From assembly GCF_006335005.1 (NCBI RefSeq), contig NZ_VDMP01000017.1, forward strand, positions 84,913 through 131,169: a stretch of DNA of 46,257 nt. Direction: 5' to 3'. The position numbers and the translations under genes were made by a program. The DNA comes from Nocardioides albidus (GTDB lineage: Bacteria; Actinomycetota; Actinomycetes; Propionibacteriales; Nocardioidaceae). Positions 22,939 through 31,121 of this stretch are shown piece by piece. Position 1 is the stretch's first letter; every line of letters begins with the position of its first letter. The notes under the pieces are model-generated. The model had not been told where the DNA came from and did no database searches. It was given only the letters and a program-made list of their open reading frames with translations.

Positions 22939-24326
22939 AGATCCCCGTCCCTGATGAGATCCTGCCCGCCGACCGACTCGGTCGCGTGCATCTCGTCGGC
23001 ATCGGCGGAGCCGGCCTGTCCGGCATCGCCCGGCTGATGCACCAGGCCGGCGTGGTCGTCAGCGGCAGCGACGCCCACGGGTCCGCCGTCGTCGACGCGC
23101 TCCGCTCGGAGGGCATCACCGTCCACGTCGGGCACGACGCGCGCCACGTGGACGGCGTCGACACGGTCATCGCCACGACGGCCGCTCGCGAGGACAACCC
23201 CGAGATCGTCGCCGCGCTCGAGAGGGGCCTGCGGGTGTGGCCACGCTCGGCCGGGCTCCAGTCGGTGCTGCTCGACAAGGACGTCGTGGCCGTCGCCGGG
23301 ACCCACGGCAAGACCACCACCACGGCGATGACCGTGATGGCGCTGCGGGAGGCCGGGGTGGACCTGACCTTCGCGATCGGCGCGGAGGTCGCCGCCCTCG
23401 GCACCAACGCACACCTGGGGACCTCGCGGATCGCCGTCGTCGAGGCCGACGAGTCCGACGGCGCCTTCCTCGTCTACACCCCGACGATCGGCGTGATCAC
23501 CAACATCGACGCCGACCATCTCGACCACTGGGGGACCGAGGAGGCCTACGAGGCGGCCTTCGCGCAGTTCGCCCGCCGCGCGTCGGTCGTCCTCACCGAC
23601 CGCGACGACCTCGCCACGCGCACCGTCGGCTTCACCGACGACGCCCGCCTGCGCGGCCACGACCTGGTCATCGAGGGTGGCGGCACCCGGTTCCGGGTCT
23701 CGAGCGACGGCGCCGACCTCGGCACGGTCGAGCTCGCCGTCCCCGGTCGCCACTACGCCCAGGACGCCCTCCTCGGCCTCGGCGTCGGCATCGAGCTGGG
23801 CCTCGACCCCGACGCGATCATCCGCGGGCTCGCCCGGCACCAGGGCGCCAAGCGCCGCATGGAGCTGGTCGGGTCGGTCGGCGAGGCCGAGCGTGCCATC
23901 CGCGTCTACGACTCCTACGCCCACCACCCCAGCGAGATCCGCGGCGACCTCGAGGCCGCCCGCTCGCTGGTCGGCGTCGACCAGCGCCTCCTCGTCTGCT
24001 TCCAGCCGCACCTGGTCTCGCGCACGCGCCTGTTCGGCGAGCAGATGGGCCGTGAGCTCGGAGCCGCCGACGAGGTCGTCGTCATGGACGTCTACGTCGC
24101 GCGCGAGGATCCCGACCCCGCGGTGACCGGCGCCCTCGTCGCGGGCTCCGTGCCGCTGGCCCCCGAGCGGGTCCGGTTCGTGCCGGACCGCGCGGACGTC
24201 GTACCCGTGCTGGCGGGGCTGGCTCGCCCCGGTGACCTGGTCCTCACGCTGGGCGCGGGCGACGTCACCGCGCTCGCGCTTCCGCTGCTCGCCGCACTCG
24301 CGGAGCGAGGCGATGGCGAGGGGTAG
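22935..24326 (+). CDS. murC: UDP-MurNAc:L-alanine ligase MurC
   Basis: Cytoplasmic ligase of 463 residues adding the first L-Ala to UDP-MurNAc. HLVGIGGAGLSGIARLM, SGSDAHGS, P-loop VAGTHGKTTTTAMTVMAL, VVEADESDGAFLVYTPTIGVITNIDADHLDHWG and YDSYAHHPSEIRGDLEAAR are typical. GTG start in GTGA overlap with murG. The ftsQ ATG lies inside its last codons, 14 nt before the stop ends. Confidence 0.96.
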   Translation: MKIPVPDEILPADRLGRVHLVGIGGAGLSGIARLMHQAGVVVSGSDAHGSAVVDALRSEGITVHVGHDARHVDGVDTVIATTAAREDNPEIVAALERGLRVWPRSAGLQSVLLDKDVVAVAGTHGKTTTTAMTVMALREAGVDLTFAIGAEVAALGTNAHLGTSRIAVVEADESDGAFLVYTPTIGVITNIDADHLDHWGTEEAYEAAFAQFARRASVVLTDRDDLATRTVGFTDDARLRGHDLVIEGGGTRFRVSSDGADLGTVELAVPGRHYAQDALLGLGVGIELGLDPDAIIRGLARHQGAKRRMELVGSVGEAERAIRVYDSYAHHPSEIRGDLEAARSLVGVDQRLLVCFQPHLVSRTRLFGEQMGRELGAADEVVVMDVYVAREDPDPAVTGALVAGSVPLAPERVRFVPDRADVVPVLAGLARPGDLVLTLGAGDVTALALPLLAALAERGDGEG

Positions 24327-25068
24327 GGGCCGGGGCACGGGCGGGCTCCGACGTCCGCAGGACCGGATGCAGCGGGCCTTCGCCCGCCGACAGCGCGCCC
24401 GCCGGTGGCTGACCTGGCGCTACGTCCTGGCCGTCGTGCTGCTGGTCGCCGCCGTCGGGTTCGGCGTCTACGCGATCTACTTCTCGGCGTGGCTGCGCGC
24501 CGACGGCGTCCAGGTGGTCGGCAACGCCCAGCTCTCCGAGCGGCAGGTCCTCGCGACCGCCGAGGTGCCGCTCGGCGGTCCCCTCGCGACCGTCGATCTG
24601 CACCGGATCGAGGTGCGCCTGAAGTCGCTGGCGACGGTGAAGTCCGTCGACGTCTCGCGGACCTGGCCCCACGACATCCGGATCGAGATCGTCGAGCGCA
24701 CGCCCGTCGCCGTCCTCGACCGCGGTGACCGGCTGACCAACCTCGACGCCTCCGGTGTCGCCTTCGGGCGGCTGGCCAAGGCCCCGGCCGGCCTGCCGCG
24801 GGTCAAGGTCGGCCCCGGCGCCGACGAGGACGCCCTCGCCGAGGGGGCCGCGGTGGTGGTGGCCCTCGACGCCGCGGTCGCCGAGCTGGTCGACTTCGTC
24901 GAGGTCCGCACCGTCGACGAGATCGACCTCCACCTGCGTGACGGGCGCCTCGTCCGCTGGGGGAGTGCGGAGCAGGCCGACGACAAGGCCGCGGTCCTGC
25001 TCGAGCTGCTCAACGTCAAGGCCGAGGTGTACGACGTCTCCGTGCCGGGCGCCCCGACGACCCGCTGA
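24313..25068 (+). CDS. ftsQ: Cell division protein FtsQ
   Basis: Bitopic protein of 251 residues: basic cytoplasmic N-terminus, one helix (YVLAVVLLVAAVGFGVYAIYF, about 37-57), then a POTRA domain (LRADGVQVVGNAQLSERQVLATAEVPLGGPLATVDL) and the FtsQ beta domain (VKSVDVSRTWPHDIRIEIVERTPVAVL). It recruits FtsL/DivIC and FtsWI. ATG preceded by GGAGCGAGGCG within the end of murC. Last gene before the ftsZ promoter region. Confidence 0.93.
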   Translation: MARGRGRGTGGLRRPQDRMQRAFARRQRARRWLTWRYVLAVVLLVAAVGFGVYAIYFSAWLRADGVQVVGNAQLSERQVLATAEVPLGGPLATVDLHRIEVRLKSLATVKSVDVSRTWPHDIRIEIVERTPVAVLDRGDRLTNLDASGVAFGRLAKAPAGLPRVKVGPGADEDALAEGAAVVVALDAAVAELVDFVEVRTVDEIDLHLRDGRLVRWGSAEQADDKAAVLLELLNVKAEVYDVSVPGAPTTR

Positions 25069-25097
25069 GCACGAGACCGTCCGGAATCGGTGGAACT

Positions 25098-25114
25098 CGC
25101 CGCGGCTCGCGGCG
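25098..25114 (+). terminator. Possible terminator hairpin after ftsQ
   Basis: CGCCGCG-gct-CGCGGCG, perfect 7-bp arms, 30 nt after the ftsQ stop. No U tract, as is common in high-GC actinobacteria. It may reduce read-through into ftsZ. Confidence 0.4.
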
Positions 25115-25166
25115 TGTCTGCGCGATCGCGCGCCGCGGCGTACCTACTGTCATGACCACGACGAGG

Positions 25167-25197
25167 TTGACATAACTATAACCCTCAGGCTGAGGGT
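25167..25197 (+). promoter_or_regulatory. ftsZ upstream element: TTGACA plus palindrome
   Basis: TTGACA at 25167-25172 is followed by TAACTATA and the palindrome ACCCTCAG-G-CTGAGGGT (25181-25197, perfect 8-bp arms), about 107 nt before the ftsZ GTG. The local drop in GC content and the similarity, from memory, to ftsZ upstream regions of other actinobacteria suggest a promoter/operator. A conventional -10 at the right distance from TTGACA is not visible. Confidence 0.5.
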
Positions 25198-25303
25198 AAG
25201 GGTTGTGACGACACGCCGGTCGGCCCCGGGGAAGCGGTCCGGCCGCCGACGTCGGTGAACGGACACATTCAATGCATCGCAACACCGGAGAGGTGGAGCC
25301 GCC

Positions 25304-26500
25304 GTGGCAGCAGCACAGAACTACCTGGCCATCATCAAGGTCGTCGGCATCGGTGGCGGCGGGGTCAACGCCGTCAACCGGATGATCGAGGTCGGCCTCA
25401 AGGGCGTCGAGTTCATCGCCATCAACACCGACGCCCAGGCGCTGCTGATGAGCGACGCCGACGTGAAGCTCGACATCGGTCGCGAGCTGACCCGCGGGCT
25501 CGGCGCGGGCGCGAACCCCGACGTGGGCGGCAAGGCCGCCGAGGACCACGCCGAGGAGATCGAGGAGGTGCTCAAGGGTGCCGACATGGTCTTCGTGACC
25601 GCGGGCGAGGGCGGCGGCACCGGCACCGGCGGCGCGCCCGTCGTGGCCCGGATCGCCCGCTCGCTCGGCGCGCTGACCATCGGTGTGGTGACCCGTCCGT
25701 TCACCTTCGAGGGCGCCCGCCGCAAGAAGTCCGCCGACGAGGGCATCGAGCGGCTCCGCGAGGAGGTCGACACCCTCATCGTGATCCCCAACGACCGCCT
25801 GCTGCAGATCTCCGACCGCAACGTGTCGATGCTCGACGCGTTCAAGCAGGCCGACCAGGTGCTGCTCCAGGGCGTGTCCGGCATCACCGACCTGATCACC
25901 ACCCCGGGCCTGATCAACGTCGACTTCGCCGACGTCAAGGCGGTCATGAGCAACGCCGGCTCCGCGCTGATGGGCATCGGCTCGGCCCGCGGCGAGGACC
26001 GCGCGCTCGCCGCCGCCGAGATGGCGATCAGCAGCCCGCTGCTCGAGGCGTCCATCGACGGCGCCCACGGCGTCCTGCTTTCGATCGCGGGCGGCTCCGA
26101 CCTCGGCATCTTCGAGATCAACGAGGCGGCCGCGATGGTGGCCGACGCGGTGCACGCCGAGGCCAACATCATCTTCGGCACGATCATCGACGACGCTCTC
26201 GGCGACGAGGTCCGGGTGACCGTCATCGCCGCCGGCTTCGACGGCGGTCTGCCCAAGCGCCGTGACGAGAGCGCCGTCCGGCGCCCGCAGCAGCAGGCCC
26301 CGGCGACCCGGGCCCCCGCCCGGTCGAGCAGCACCCCGAGTGCCGCGGCGTCGGCCCCGCAGGCTCCTGCCCGCGAGGCCGCCCCCCAGCAGCAGCCCGC
26401 GTCCCCCGCCGAGCCGCAGCCGGTCGGTGCCCGCACCACCCCGGCGCCGATGCAGTTCGACGACGGCGACGACCTGGACGTGCCCGACTTCTTGAAGTGA
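25304..26500 (+). CDS. ftsZ: Cell division GTPase FtsZ
   Basis: Tubulin-like GTPase of 398 residues that forms the Z-ring. N-terminal [16 protein letters not shown]-binding [15 protein letters not shown] (about 102-116), T7-loop region ([13 protein letters not shown]) and VTVIAAGF are intact. A Pro/Gln/Ala-rich linker (about 325-385) leads to the C-terminal peptide [10 protein letters not shown], which binds partners such as SepF. GTG start after GGAGAGGTGGAG. Has its own upstream control region. Confidence 0.97.
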   Translation: MAAAQNYLAIIKVVGIGGGGVNAVNRMIEVGLKGVEFIAINTDAQALLMSDADVKLDIGRELTRGLGAGANPDVGGKAAEDHAEEIEEVLKGADMVFVTAGEGGGTGTGGAPVVARIARSLGALTIGVVTRPFTFEGARRKKSADEGIERLREEVDTLIVIPNDRLLQISDRNVSMLDAFKQADQVLLQGVSGITDLITTPGLINVDFADVKAVMSNAGSALMGIGSARGEDRALAAAEMAISSPLLEASIDGAHGVLLSIAGGSDLGIFEINEAAAMVADAVHAEANIIFGTIIDDALGDEVRVTVIAAGFDGGLPKRRDESAVRRPQQQAPATRAPARSSSTPSAAASAPQAPAREAAPQQQPASPAEPQPVGARTTPAPMQFDDGDDLDVPDFLK

Positions 26501-26514
26501 CGGCCTGACCGACT

Positions 26515-27201
26515 GTGTTCGCCTTCCGTGAGACGACCCTCGACCCGGACCGCGCCAGCGGGTGCCGGGTCGAGGTCGCGTTCACGGACGCCTCGGTCGA
26601 CCTCGCCGACGGCGCCGGGTTCGCCCCGGCCCTCGCCGGGATCGCCGAGACCCTCGGCGTCTCCGTCGCCTGGGCGCGCCAGGTGCACGGCGCCGAGGTC
26701 GCGACGGTCGGTCGCGCCGACGATCCCGCGCCCCGGGCCGACGGCCTGGTCACCGCCGAGCGCGGGGTCGCGCTGATGGTCCGGGTCGCCGACTGTGTCC
26801 CCGTGGTGATCGCCGACCCCGCGGCCGGAGTCGTCGGCGTCGCCCACGCCGGCCGCCGCGGCGTCGAGCTCGGCATCGTCCCCCGCACGGTCGACCGCAT
26901 GCGCGATCTCGGTGCCACCCGCCTGGAGGCCTGGGTCGGGCCGCACATCTGCGGCCGGTGCTACGAGGTCCCCGCCGCCCTGCGCGAGGAGGTCGCCGCG
27001 CGCGTGCCGGCGACGTACGCCGAGACCAGCTGGGGCACCCCGGCCCTCGACCTCGGGGCCGGTGTCGGCGCCCAGCTCGCCGCTGCCGGCGTGACCGTCA
27101 CGACGATGCCCGGCTGCACCCTGGAGGACCGGACCTACCACTCCTACCGCCGCGACGGCGCCGCCGCCGGCCGGTTCGCCGGGCTGGTGTGGCTGCCATG
27201 A
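26515..27201 (+). CDS. pgeF: Laccase-domain purine nucleoside phosphorylase/peptidoglycan editing factor
   Basis: YfiH/PgeF-family protein of 228 residues. Metal-site motifs are present: WARQVHGAEV, ALMVRVADCVPVVIAD, GVAHAGRRGV (His and surrounding residues), VGPHICGRCYEV and YHSYRRDG. Homologues act as multicopper polyphenol oxidase-like or purine nucleoside phosphorylase enzymes and correct peptidoglycan errors in E. coli. GTG start 14 nt after the ftsZ stop; stop overlaps yggS. Confidence 0.9.
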   Translation: MFAFRETTLDPDRASGCRVEVAFTDASVDLADGAGFAPALAGIAETLGVSVAWARQVHGAEVATVGRADDPAPRADGLVTAERGVALMVRVADCVPVVIADPAAGVVGVAHAGRRGVELGIVPRTVDRMRDLGATRLEAWVGPHICGRCYEVPAALREEVAARVPATYAETSWGTPALDLGAGVGAQLAAAGVTVTTMPGCTLEDRTYHSYRRDGAAAGRFAGLVWLP

Positions 27202-27911
27202 CCCCGCCGAGCCCCGAGCGCGTCGAGGAGCTGCGCGCCAACCTGGCCGCCGTCCACGAGCGCATCGCGCGCGCCGCGGCCGACACCCGGCGAGCCGCCG
27301 ACGAGATCGCACTCGTCGTGGTCACCAAGTTCTTCCCCGCCTCCGACGTCCGCCTGCTCGCCGGGCTCGGCATCACCGACGTCGGCGAGAACCGCCACCA
27401 GGAGGCCGAGGCCAAGGCGGCCGAGTGCGCCGACCTCGGCCTGCGCTGGCACTTCATCGGCGGCCTGCAGTCCAACAAGGCCGCAGCCGTGGCCCGCTAC
27501 GCCGACGTCGTCGAGTCCGTCGACCGGCCCGCCCTCGTGCCCCGCCTGGCCCGCGGCGCCGCCGACGCCGGACGCGTCGTCGACGTCCTGCTCCAGGTCA
27601 GCCTCGACCCGCCCGGGCGCAACCATCGTGCCGGCGCCGATCCCGCCACCCTGCCCGCCCTCGCCGACGAGGTGGCCCGCACCCCCGAGCTGCGGCTGCG
27701 CGGACTGATGGCGGTCGCCCCGCTCGACGACGACCCCGCGCTGGCCTTCGCCCGGCTCGCCGGGATCCGCGCCGACTTCCTCGCCCGCCACCCCGAGGCC
27801 ACCCTCCTGTCCGCCGGCATGAGCGGGGACCTCGAGGCCGCGATCACCGTCGGCGCGACACACGTACGCATCGGCTCCGCGGTCCTCGGATCGAGGCCTG
27901 GAGTCCAGTAA
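27198..27911 (+). CDS. YggS-family PLP-binding protein
   Basis: Protein of 237 residues with an alanine-racemase-like barrel. The PLP lysine lies in [46 protein letters not shown] and [30 protein letters not shown] are family landmarks. It maintains PLP homeostasis (PLPHP family) rather than acting as a known racemase. ATG overlaps the pgeF stop; conserved between ftsZ and sepF in actinobacteria. Confidence 0.93.
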   Translation: MTPPSPERVEELRANLAAVHERIARAAADTRRAADEIALVVVTKFFPASDVRLLAGLGITDVGENRHQEAEAKAAECADLGLRWHFIGGLQSNKAAAVARYADVVESVDRPALVPRLARGAADAGRVVDVLLQVSLDPPGRNHRAGADPATLPALADEVARTPELRLRGLMAVAPLDDDPALAFARLAGIRADFLARHPEATLLSAGMSGDLEAAITVGATHVRIGSAVLGSRPGVQ

Positions 27912-27972
27912 TGTCCACAACACCACCAGTCGTGCCCGCACCCCGGGGACGCGGATCACGGAGGCAACAGTC

Positions 27973-28506
27973 ATGAGCGGTGCGATGCGCAGGATCGGTG
28001 AGTACCTCGGCCTGCTGGAGGACACCGGCTATGACGAGGCCGGCTACGACGAGTACGCCGACGAGGTGAGCGAGTCCCGCACCCGCGAGACCCGCCAGCC
28101 CCGGACCGAGCGCCCCGTCCGAGCCGTCCCGTCCGGCGGTGTCGGAGGCAGCGCCTCCGGCAAGGTCGCCGACCTCGAGGAGCGTCGCCGCCCCGTCGCC
28201 GTCGCCCCCCAGCCGGTCGTCGCGGAGCTCTCCCGGATCACCACCCTGCACCCCACGACCTACAACGAGGCGCGCTCCATCGGCGAGGAGTACCGCGAGG
28301 GCATCCCGGTCATCATGAACCTCACCGAGATGGACGACGCCGACGCCAAGCGTCTCGTCGACTTCGCCGCCGGCCTGATCTTCGCCACGCGCGGCAGCAT
28401 CGAGCGGGTCACCAACAAGGTGTTCCTGCTCTCGCCGCCCAACGTGACCGTGGCCGCCGAGGACAAGCAGGCGATCGCGGCGGACGGTTTCTTCAACCAG
28501 AGCTGA
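27973..28506 (+). CDS. sepF: Cell division protein SepF
   Basis: Protein of 177 residues. The N-terminal membrane-targeting helix ([17 protein letters not shown]) is followed by an acidic and Arg-rich linker and the SepF core ([58 protein letters not shown]). It tethers FtsZ to the membrane and is the main FtsZ anchor in actinobacteria. ATG after GGAGGCAACAGTC. The stop codon lies at the edge of an intergenic repeat element. Confidence 0.95.
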   Translation: MSGAMRRIGEYLGLLEDTGYDEAGYDEYADEVSESRTRETRQPRTERPVRAVPSGGVGGSASGKVADLEERRRPVAVAPQPVVAELSRITTLHPTTYNEARSIGEEYREGIPVIMNLTEMDDADAKRLVDFAAGLIFATRGSIERVTNKVFLLSPPNVTVAAEDKQAIAADGFFNQS

Positions 28507-28532
28507 GTTGGTTGGGCCGAGCGTGTCGCCAG
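28502..28532. repeat. Stop-codon-linked repeat module, sepF copy
   Basis: GCTGAGTTGG-TTGG-...-CGAGCG-TGTCGC matches the module at the DUF3040 stop (5462 and 5515) at about 25 of 31 positions and, as there, starts at the stop codon of the upstream gene. The 331-bp gap 28507-28837 contains this module, a nested inverted repeat and two CGTAGG modules, and no credible gene. Confidence 0.55.
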
Positions 28533-28610
28533 TCGAAGGCTGCGCGCAGGCGCTCGCTGCGCTCGGCCCGCGCTTGCCTTCGACGCGGCTTCGCCGCGGC
28601 GCGACACGCT
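28514..28610. repeat. Nested inverted repeats downstream of sepF
   Basis: Three perfect arm pairs: GGGCCGAGCG (28514-28523) with CGCTCGGCCC (28560-28569), AGCGTGTCGC (28520-28529) with GCGACACGCT (28601-28610), and GTCGAAGGC (28532-28540) with GCCTTCGAC (28576-28584). The last two nest with each other, while the first competes with them, so alternative folds are possible. Confidence 0.6.
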
Positions 28611-28693
28611 GCCGGCCGCGCGGTCGAGTCCGGTCGGTGGTTGCGTTCGCGTGGCGGCAAGACTGACGTTGGGGCTGCGGGCCGCGCGGTCGT

Positions 28694-28781
28694 CTTGCGT
28701 AGGTCCAGCCTTCGCCTGGCGGCACGCGTTTGGATGGGGTGGGTCGTCTGCGTAGGTCCGGGCTCCGCCTGGCGGCACGCG
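28694..28781. repeat. Two tandem CGTAGG...GGCGGC modules
   Basis: CGTAGGTCC-..-CTYCGCCTGGCGG-CACGCG occurs twice with a period of about 53 bp (28697 and 28751) and is related to 5579-5613. It lies between sepF and yggT. Confidence 0.6.
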
Positions 28782-28825
28782 TTCGCGATGGGGGACGCCG
28801 CAGAGGGGCGGCTCGAGTCTCCCGA

Positions 28826-28831
28826 TAGGTT
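28826..28831 (+). promoter_or_regulatory. Putative -10 box before yggT
   Basis: TAGGTT ends 6 nt before the GTG at 28838. GGAGGG lies between them but directly abuts the start codon, too close to act as a Shine-Dalgarno site; a leaderless start is likely. Confidence 0.45.
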
Positions 28832-28837
28832 GGAGGG

Positions 28838-29131
28838 GTGGAGATCGTCGGCTGGATCATCGAGGGCGTGCTCTTCGCCTTCATCGGCTTCCTGTGGGTG
28901 CGCTTCATCACCGACTGGGTCCAGGTCTTCGCGCGCGCCTGGGAGCCCCGGGGTCCGGTGCTCGTGTTCCTCGAGCTCGCCTACACCGTCACGGACCCGC
29001 CCATCAACGGGCTGCGCAAGCTGATCAAGCCCATCCGGATCGGCAACTTCGCCCTGGACGTCAGCTTCATCCTGGTCATGATCCTGGCCTACGTCCTGCT
29101 CGAGGTGAACCGCCGTAACCTCCTCCTGTGA
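28838..29131 (+). CDS. YggT-family membrane protein
   Basis: Protein of 97 residues with two hydrophobic segments (WIIEGVLFAFIGFLWVRFITDWV and LDVSFILVMILAYVLLEV) around the family motif TDPPINGLRKLIKPIRIGN. YggT proteins are conserved between sepF and divIVA in actinobacteria; the function is unclear, with suggested roles in envelope or chromosome organisation. GTG start. Confidence 0.9.
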   Translation: MEIVGWIIEGVLFAFIGFLWVRFITDWVQVFARAWEPRGPVLVFLELAYTVTDPPINGLRKLIKPIRIGNFALDVSFILVMILAYVLLEVNRRNLLL

Positions 29132-29142
29132 TACTCCTGTGA

Positions 29143-29168
29143 CGCCAGTGGTCACCACCACGCTGGCG
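29143..29168 (+). terminator. Stem-loop after yggT
   Basis: CGCCAGTGGT-cacc-ACCACGCTGGCG: 10 paired bases with a two-nucleotide bulge, 12 nt after the yggT stop. No U tract. It may terminate or attenuate transcription before divIVA. Confidence 0.45.
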
Positions 29169-29275
29169 CAGACCCCAGGTCACCCACGGACCGCGGATGC
29201 CGCCTTCACCCGGGCAAGCGCTATGGTTCGTGAAGACATACCGTCGAGATTCTTCTGGAAAAGATTGGTGAGGTC

Positions 29276-30067
29276 ATGCCCCTGACGCCTGAGGACGTGA
29301 GCAACAAGCGCTTTACGCCGGTTCGCCTGCGTGAGGGCTACGACATGGGCGAGGTCGACCAGTTCCTGGACGAGGTCGAGGCCGAGCTCGCTCGACTCAC
29401 CCAGGAGAACGACGACCTCCGCGCCAAGCTCGCCGCCGCCCAGTCCGGCCAGGGCGGCTCGTCGCCGAGCTTCGACGCCCCGACCCAGCTGGCGCCGGTC
29501 CCCGAGGTCCTGCCCGAGCCTCCCGCTCCCGCTCCGGTCGTGGCGCCCGCTCCCGTCGAGCCCGTGGCCGCCGCGCCCGTCGCCGCGCCCGCCGAGACCG
29601 GCGGCGTGCAGACGATCCGGGTCGAGACCGTCCCCGAGGCGTCCAACGCCGCGGCTCGCCTCCTCGAGATCGCCACGCGCAACGCCGACGAGCTCGTCGA
29701 GGACGCCAAGAACGAGGCCGACAAGATCGTCGGCGAGGCTCGGACCAAGTCCGAGCGACTCGCCTCCGAGGCCAAGATCAAGGCCGACCGGCTCGAGTCC
29801 GACGCCCGCACCCGCGCCGAGATGCTCGACGCCGAGACCGCCGAGCGCCGTACCCAGCTCTTCGGCGACCTCGAGAAGGAGCGCGACAAGCTCTCCGCCG
29901 AGGTCGAGACGCTGCGCTCCTTCGAGCGCGAGTACCGCTCCCGCCTCAAGAGCTACTTCACCCAGCAGCTCGAGGCCCTGCAGACGCCGGGGGACACCCT
30001 GGCGCCGGTCGAGGAGGCGCCCGCACCCAAGCGGCTGCGCTCCATCCTCGGCGAGGAAGAGGGCTGA
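29276..30067 (+). CDS. DivIVA/Wag31 polar growth protein
   Basis: Protein of 263 residues. The N-terminal DivIVA membrane-binding segment (PLTPEDVSNKRFTPVRLREGYDMGEVDQFLDEVEAELARLTQEND) is followed by a Pro/Ala-rich linker (about 75-115) and a long coiled coil (AARLLEIATRNADELVEDAKNEADKIVGEARTKSERLASEAKIKADRL). In actinobacteria it marks the poles and directs wall growth. ATG after GGTGAGGTC. In many relatives ileS follows; here the DksA-like gene does. Confidence 0.94.
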   Translation: MPLTPEDVSNKRFTPVRLREGYDMGEVDQFLDEVEAELARLTQENDDLRAKLAAAQSGQGGSSPSFDAPTQLAPVPEVLPEPPAPAPVVAPAPVEPVAAAPVAAPAETGGVQTIRVETVPEASNAAARLLEIATRNADELVEDAKNEADKIVGEARTKSERLASEAKIKADRLESDARTRAEMLDAETAERRTQLFGDLEKERDKLSAEVETLRSFEREYRSRLKSYFTQQLEALQTPGDTLAPVEEAPAPKRLRSILGEEEG

Positions 30068-30099
30068 GCCTCCCGGCTCCACCTCCCTCCAAGCTCGAC

Positions 30100-30136
30100 C
30101 GAACCGGTCGGCCCGCACCGCGGGCCGGCCGGTTCG
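30100..30136. terminator. Strong terminator hairpin after divIVA
   Basis: Two 17-nt arms with a single mismatch around loop ACC: CGAACCGG-t-CGGCCCGC and GCGGGCCG-g-CCGGTTCG. It lies 33 nt after the divIVA stop with no U tract, a form common in GC-rich genomes. It separates divIVA from the promoter of the next gene. Confidence 0.78.
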
Positions 30137-30177
30137 TCGTCGCAGGGGCTGAGCGGTCTCGCTCCTCGCGCGCCTCC

Positions 30178-30206
30178 TTGGACCGCTCCCGTGTTCCCGC
30201 TACCCT
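30178..30206 (+). promoter_or_regulatory. Predicted promoter of the DksA-like gene
   Basis: TTGGAC (30178-30183), 17-nt spacer, TACCCT (30201-30206), about 58 nt before the ATG and downstream of the divIVA terminator. Good fit to a housekeeping promoter. Confidence 0.6.
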
Positions 30207-30263
30207 CCGCAGCACGCCCACCGCTCGTTGGTGCGTGGGTCGCCGCCTCTGAGGAGTCCTTCC

Positions 30264-31121
30264 ATGGCCCGCAGCACCAAGAAGTCGTTGGCCGGTCAGG
30301 CCGCTTCCGCCGCCCGGAAGATCATTCGTCCGCGCAAGGCCGCCGCTGCCGCCGAGAAGGCGGCTCCCGCGAAGAAGGCGGCCCCGGCGAAGAAGGCGGC
30401 CCCGGCGAAGAAGGCCGCACCGGCGAAGAAGGCCGCACCGGCGAAGAAGGCGGCACCGGCCAAGAAGGCCGCCCCCGCGAAGAAGACGGCAACAGCGAAG
30501 AAGGGGGCTCCCGCGAAGAAGGCCGCACCGGCCAAGAAGGCCGCTCCCGCGAAGAAGGCGGCACCGGCGAAGAAGGCCGCCCCCGCGAAGAAGGCCGCAC
30601 CGGCGAAGAAGGCGGCACCGGCCAAGAAGGCCGCTCCCGCGAAGAAGACGACAACAGCGAAGAAGGGGGCTCCCGTGAAGAAGGCTGCACCGGCCAAGAA
30701 GGCCGCACCGGCGAAGAAGGCGGCACCCGGCTCCCTCGTCGTCCTCGAGCACGAGGAGGCGTGGTCCGCCGACGAGCTGTCCGAGGTGCTGGCCGAGCTG
30801 CACGAGCAGCGCGAGGCGAGCGCCCGGATCCTCGAGGAGCAGGAGGCCGACCTGAGCGGGCTGCTGCGCGACTCCGGTGACGGCGCCGGCCAGGACCAGG
30901 CGGACCTCGGGGCCACCAGCTTCGAGCGCGACCACGAGCTGACCGTCCTCAACCACGAGCGGGAGAAGGTGGCCCAGATCGACCGGGCCCTGGCCCGCAT
31001 CGACGACGGCACCTACGGCGTCTGCGAGTCCTGCGGCAACCCCATCGGCAAGATGCGGCTCATGGCGTTTCCGCGTGCCACACTGTGCATGACATGCAAG
31101 CAGCGCGAGGAACGCCGGTAG
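30264..31121 (+). CDS. DksA/TraR zinc-finger protein with lysine-rich repeat tail
   Basis: Protein of 285 residues. Residues about 33-154 consist of roughly twenty AAPAKK-type hexapeptides, a histone-H1/HupB-like basic, disordered segment. The C-terminal half is DksA/TraR-like: a helical hairpin (ELAELHEQREASARILEEQEADL) and a C4 zinc finger ([33 protein letters not shown]). It likely binds RNA polymerase or nucleic acid; the basic tail suggests nucleoid contact (inference). ATG after GAGGAGTCCTTCC. It overlaps the start of lspA. Confidence 0.85.
   Translation: MARSTKKSLAGQAASAARKIIRPRKAAAAAEKAAPAKKAAPAKKAAPAKKAAPAKKAAPAKKAAPAKKAAPAKKTATAKKGAPAKKAAPAKKAAPAKKAAPAKKAAPAKKAAPAKKAAPAKKAAPAKKTTTAKKGAPVKKAAPAKKAAPAKKAAPGSLVVLEHEEAWSADELSEVLAELHEQREASARILEEQEADLSGLLRDSGDGAGQDQADLGATSFERDHELTVLNHEREKVAQIDRALARIDDGTYGVCESCGNPIGKMRLMAFPRATLCMTCKQREERR
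30360..30725 (+). repeat. 18-bp coding repeats with a 162-bp super-repeat
   Basis: About twenty tandem 18-bp units encode AAPAKK. Two variant blocks, TATAKKGAP (about 30483) and TTTAKKGAP (about 30645), are 162 bp apart, i.e. exactly nine units, indicating a segmental duplication. Copy number is likely to vary between strains and could be collapsed in short-read assemblies. Confidence 0.85.

Noticed and set aside
25201..25270. GACAC motifs upstream of ftsZ as WhiA sites
   Set aside because: Five-base motifs occur by chance at this frequency; no further support was seen.
30068..30263. T-box or other riboswitch after divIVA
   Set aside because: No T-box bulge sequence or antiterminator could be found; only a terminator hairpin and a standard promoter are visible.
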